Source: Zelopaecilomyces penicillatus (taxonomy: Eukaryota; Ascomycota; Sordariomycetes; Hypocreales; Pseudodiploosporaceae). From it: a stretch of DNA of 27,672 nucleotides. The translations under genes were made by a program, and so were the position numbers. Below, piece after piece: positions 24,340-27,672 of this stretch. Numbering within the stretch: the stretch's first letter is position 1; each line of letters opens with the position of its first letter. The notes beneath the pieces were generated by a model. That model saw only the letters and a list, made by a program, of their open reading frames with translations, had not been told where the DNA came from and searched no databases. The DNA is taken from the NCBI GenBank assembly GCA_005765155.1, contig VCCP01000009.1:1-27672 (forward strand). The letters run 5' to 3'.

Positions 24340-24979
24340 TATGTTTCTCCTTTATATACAGATATTACGCGTTTCACTTATACCTACAGAGCTATAAGTA
24401 CTATAAACACTCACGAGATTCAGACATATCCACATTTGCAGCTACTGTAAGTCCCGGATTTGCCCCTCACACTAAGTTTATAATGGTTAATCAAAGTTCG
24501 GTATAAGTGACAACCAGTATCAGAATCTAATTGTGTCCCAGTTCCTTGAGAATTTTTTATTTCATATCGCATGTGATGTGCTGAACCGCCTTAACCAATA
24601 ATGCGGTAACGTTGTTCAAAATTGTGGGCGTCCCGCCCTCCTGCAGCGACAGGGCTTATAGCGTGGCTTGGCGGTGTCCGAATCTTGTGAGTGTTTACGG
24701 TATAGCTCGCCTCTTATTCTCGTGCTGAAGAATGCGTTCTCATCACGTGTATGTATCCCCAAATATACCTGTGCCTGTAAGGCATCCCACCACCAACTCC
24801 AGCAACTCATTTACACTGCACTGGTCATTCTGAAAAGTCATCAATAAATACGCCCTATGTTTCCAACCCTTCCCTAATCAAGGCTACTCTTTCTTCGCAG
24901 TGTGTTCCCTGATTTCGAGCAACTAGCTGAGGGAATGGTTTGCTTAACCCTCTGACCTGACTTGTTGTCCTTTGTTGTT
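24340..24979 (+). promoter_or_regulatory. Upstream region of the GH125 gene
   Basis: About 640 bases of ordinary composition precede the ATG at 24980 and hold no credible gene. Candidate elements are CCAAT at 24595-24599 (possible CCAAT-binding-complex site), CACGTG at 24744-24749 (bHLH-type E-box), ACGCGT at 24367-24372, and a TATA-like aataaata near 24843. TC-rich patches near 24860-24900 suit a fungal transcription start. An 11-base inverted repeat, TCACTTATACC (24374-24384) and GGTATAAGTGA (24500-24510), brackets the distal part. All are motif matches by eye that could occur by chance. Confidence 0.45.
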
Positions 24980-25128
24980 ATGTCTCCTCGCCCGGCATTT
25001 CTGTTTATTCTTTTCGGGTTAGGTGGTGTGAATCTGGCCACTGTTTTATCAAACAATGAGAATCAAGCACCATTTCAAGTGTCGATGGAAGCGTGTCCCA
25101 ACTATGCATCCTACGCATCCTATCCGCA

Positions 25129-25191
25129 GTGCGTCTAGCGTTCTTTCTTTTTTCTTATTTTAGTAGCGGTTTTGTACTCAAAACTATCTAG
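25129..25191 (+). other. Intron 1 of the GH125 gene (63 bases)
   Basis: The donor GTGCGT and acceptor CTAG join codon parts CA|T to give histidine, so the protein runs from YP into HRPLSAGPLAIPF, as in family members. A branch-like TACTCAA lies about 13 bases before the acceptor. Without splicing, an in-frame TAG follows within a few codons of the donor. Confidence 0.75.
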
Positions 25192-26403
25192 TCGTCCGCT
25201 GAGTGCTGGTCCACTCGCTATACCGTTTCAAGCGTCCAGACCAACGGTGCCGGACCTTTCGGTCAGACGAAATTGAGAGGGTGATTGAGGATGTGACCTC
25301 AAAGATGAAGAATCCAGATCTTGCTCGGCTCTTTGAAAACGCATTCCCTTCGACGACTGATACCACTGTCAAATTTCACACAAGAGGCAAAGAATCAAGT
25401 TTTGTTCGCCTTGATAGCCACCGTGATCCACAGTATAACGGCGCTTGGGAAGGGCCACAATCATTTATTATCACCGGCGATATCATAGCTGAATGGCTGC
25501 GAGACTCGACAAATCAGCTACGTCCATACCAAGCCTTGGCTAACAAGGATCCTGCTATTTTTGACCTAATCCTTGGAGCTATTAACACGCAATCCGAATA
25601 CGTCATTGAGTCACCATACTGCAATGCTTTTCAACCTCCACCCATCAGCAATCTGCCCATTACATCTAATGGGCAAGATGACACGGTGCATCCGATATAC
25701 GAACCAGATAACGTTTTTGAATGCAAGTATGAATTAGACTCTTTAGCCCACTTCCTTGCCTTAGCCAACGATTTTCACGAGCATACAGGCACCTTGGAAT
25801 TCTTGAATGAAAGATGGTTTCTCGCCCTGAATAGCCTTCTTGATGTTCTTCAACAACAGTCGCAGCCGACATTTGACGCGGAGACGGGAAGGTACCATAG
25901 AAACGAGTATACGTTTCAGCGATGGACAAACACTGGTACCGAAACTCTGAATTTGCAAGGCATTGGCAACCCATTACATGGTGGCACAGGATTGGTTCGG
26001 TCAGCCTTTCGGCCCAGTGATGATTCTACAATTCTTGGCTTCCTCATCCCTTCCAACGCAATGATGTCTGTGGAACTTGAACGGGCTTCCAAGGCGTTAG
26101 CCAGTGCTGGCAAGTCTGTCTTGTCTGCTACATTGAAGCAGTGGAGCAAGACGCTGCGGGACGGTGTGATGAAGCATGGAGTAGTGAAGCATAAACATTA
26201 TGGGGAGGTCTTTGCCTACGAAGTTGATGGTTACGGCTCTTCCATAATGATGGACGACGCCAACTACCCCTCGCTTCTCGCCCTTCCAGTAATGGGTTTT
26301 TGTGATGTCAAGGACCCCATTTATCAAAACACAAGAAGAATGTTATTGGACAGATTAGGAAACCCGTATTACCTGGTTGGGGAAGATTTTAGGGGGATTG
26401 GAG

Positions 26404-26463
26404 GTGTGTTTCCTGATCTTATCTCACGTAAGTCACTCAAGCATCTGGCTAACATCACTGCAG
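26404..26463 (+). other. Intron 2 of the GH125 gene (60 bases, in frame)
   Basis: Donor GTGTGT, branch-like GCTAAC (26448-26453) and acceptor TGCAG are all present. Removal joins G|GA and gives GIGGPHIG, the conserved family sequence. Because 60 is a multiple of three and contains no in-frame stop, an unspliced reading silently adds 20 residues (VFPDLISRK...), which is an easy annotation error. Confidence 0.9.
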
Positions 26464-26745
26464 GACCCCATATCGGTATGAAGAACGCTTGGCCAATGAG
26501 CCTCCTCCTGCAAGCGCAAACATCGGATGACGATGAAGAGAATCATGGATTGTCTCGAGTTAGTTTTACAGTCCATCTAAACGCGGCCTGATTCATGAGA
26601 GTGTCGATGTCAACTACGCCTCTCAATACACACGCAGCTGGTTTGCTTGGGCCAACGGTGTCTTTGCTGTCACAATTTAGATTTAGCGCAGAGGAAGCCT
26701 CATCTTATCTTTAAGCAAGGGGCTGTCCACATATTATTTAGATAG

Positions 26746-27490
26746 AGCATTGATAATTATTATTTAGTTAGTAGTTTCTTTATTATAGATAATATATTAT
26801 TTATTTAAATATATTAAATTATAATTAAATAAAATTAAAAAGATTATAATATAAAATATATCATTATATTATTATATTAATATTATATTATTATTTATTA
26901 TATTTAAATTAAATTAAATTAAATATATATAATCTTTCTTAATTTTAAATTTTAAAATAAATTTATTTAAAAATAATAAAGTATATTAAAAGTATTTTTA
27001 ATTAATAAAAAAAGATTATAATATATATAAAAGACTTAATTAATACTTAAAAGGTTTATAATATAAAAGAAAATTAAGAAAATATATTAATTAAAATATT
27101 TTATATTTATATAAGATTAATATTATTTAAAACTTTATAAATATATTAAATTACTTTTATATAAAGCCTATATATATTAAAATTATTTTAATAAATTAAT
27201 TATTATTATAATTTTTTAAAAATAATAGATATTATAAAAAAAAAGATAATAAATTTAAATAATAGCTTTATTATATATATATATTATATTATATAAATAA
27301 TCTTTTTTTTAATATTCTTTATAATAATTTTATTATTTATAAATATAGGCTTTTATATTATTAAATATATATTATATATAGATAATAAATTATATTTTTA
27401 TTCTTATTAAATATAATAACTAGTAATATTCTTATAATTATTTTATTTCTCTTTTAAATTATTATATATTATACTATAAACTCTCATTAA
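26746..27490. repeat. RIP-type AT-rich block downstream of the gene
   Basis: Composition falls back to nearly pure A and T with very few CA or TG pairs directly after the end of the mannosidase gene. No gene, transposon motif or terminal repeat is recognisable in these 745 bases. Confidence 0.7.
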
Positions 27491-27672
27491 ATATAATAAA
27501 GACACTCTAGCATAGACCACTGTTTATCCACTGTTCTAGGTATACAGTAATCAGTATATAGCACAGAACAGACGCAACTCTGCACCTAAGCTGTGCAAGT
27601 TGAGACATTCCATTATACAGAACCCCGTGCAACTGAGTTTTTACTAGCCACAGCAGCCATATATAAGTGGGA
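27491..27672. other. Ordinary-composition end segment with small hairpins, unidentified
   Basis: The last 180 bases contain CA, TG and CG at normal levels. CTGTTCT (27531-27537) pairs with AGAACAG (27565-27571). CAACTctGCAC (27575-27585) pairs with GTGCaAGTTG (27593-27602), and a related GTGCAACTGAG follows at about 27628. Repeated hairpin words of this kind resemble those in the 5301-5755 LTR-like island, so an LTR is possible, but it may equally be the flank of the next gene. No open reading frame is supported. Confidence 0.4.

Larger units (their letters stand above)
24980..26745 (+). pseudogene. Secreted GH125 exo-alpha-1,6-mannosidase gene, frame broken by four indels
   Basis: Family GH125 enzymes are metal-independent inverting exo-mannosidases that remove alpha-1,6-linked mannose; fungal members are secreted. 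Exon 1 starts MSPRPAFLFILFGLGG, a signal peptide, and ends in the CPNYASYASYP segment. After intron 1 come PLSAGPLAIPFQ, WLRDS (25494-25508), NAFQPPP, CKYELDSLAHF, RPSDD (26010-26024), VDGYGSSIMMDDAN, then after intron 2 GPHIGMKNAWPMSLL, HES (26594-26602) and RSWFAWANGVFAV, ending with KPHLIF. From bacterial homologues I expect the acid at RPSDD and the base at HES; this is from memory. Relative to the family there is one extra base at 25232, extra bases at 26541 and 26575, and one base missing near 26676. With these discounted the frame closes consistently at the TAG of 26743-26745, about 546 residues, near family length. Splice sites and motifs are intact and no RIP-type stop occurs, so either recent pseudogenisation or base errors could explain it. 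The conserved region covers 25192-26730. Confidence 0.88.

Noticed and set aside
24616..25056. Two short minus-strand frames (24616-24810, 24874-25056)
   Set aside because: They lie over the promoter and exon 1 of the plus-strand gene, show no domain, and one is antisense to the signal-peptide exon.
25184..26327. Five minus-strand frames inside the GH125 gene
   Set aside because: They are antisense shadows of conserved plus-strand coding sequence.
25203..26591. Single-exon protein of 462 residues as the gene product
   Set aside because: Its start codon is GTG in the wrong frame upstream of 25232, it runs through an intron (26404-26463), and its last 17 residues follow a frameshift. The family alignment supports the three-exon model from 24980 instead.

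Overview
The window looks like nuclear DNA of a filamentous ascomycete (Pezizomycotina). Three things point there. One gene has short introns with fungal-type splice signals (GTGCGT...CTAG, GTGTGT...TGCAG). Decayed Ty3/gypsy chromoviruses are present. About 24 kb is extremely AT-rich DNA in which CA and TG dinucleotides (and CG) are almost absent while CT, CC and AG survive, which is the signature of repeat-induced point mutation (RIP). I cannot name the genus.

Layout. 1-5300 is RIP-saturated and unassigned. 5301-5755 is a better-preserved, hairpin-rich island that looks like a solo or terminal LTR. About 6440-9480 is a decayed chromovirus on the minus strand; reverse transcriptase, thumb/RNase H start, integrase, integrase C-terminal domain and chromodomain can be followed in order from right to left. 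9480-18100 is RIP-saturated, with one small better-preserved island at 14220-14420. About 18130-19760 is a second chromovirus, on the plus strand (RT part, integrase, GPY/F-type domain, chromodomain), lacking about 1.3 kb between RT and integrase compared with the first. 19760-24050 is again RIP-saturated, with a few small structures. 24051-24336 is a 17-copy minisatellite of a roughly 17-bp unit.

The only recognisable host gene is at 24980-26745 (+), in an island of ordinary base composition about 2.4 kb long. It encodes a secreted glycoside hydrolase family 125 protein (exo-alpha-1,6-mannosidase type) with a signal peptide, two introns and nearly all family motifs. As given, its reading frame is broken by four single-base indels: one just after intron 1 and three in the last 210 bases. 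It is therefore either a young pseudogene or a gene with base errors in the assembly. None of the breaks looks like RIP. AT-rich RIP-type DNA resumes at about 26746-27490, and the last 180 bases have ordinary composition but no recognisable gene.

Overall this is an AT-rich, transposon-graveyard isochore with one gene island, as known from fungi with two-speed genomes. I did not find a convincing new biological system. The broken mannosidase gene, the hairpin-rich LTR island and the minisatellite at the isochore boundary deserve a second look.
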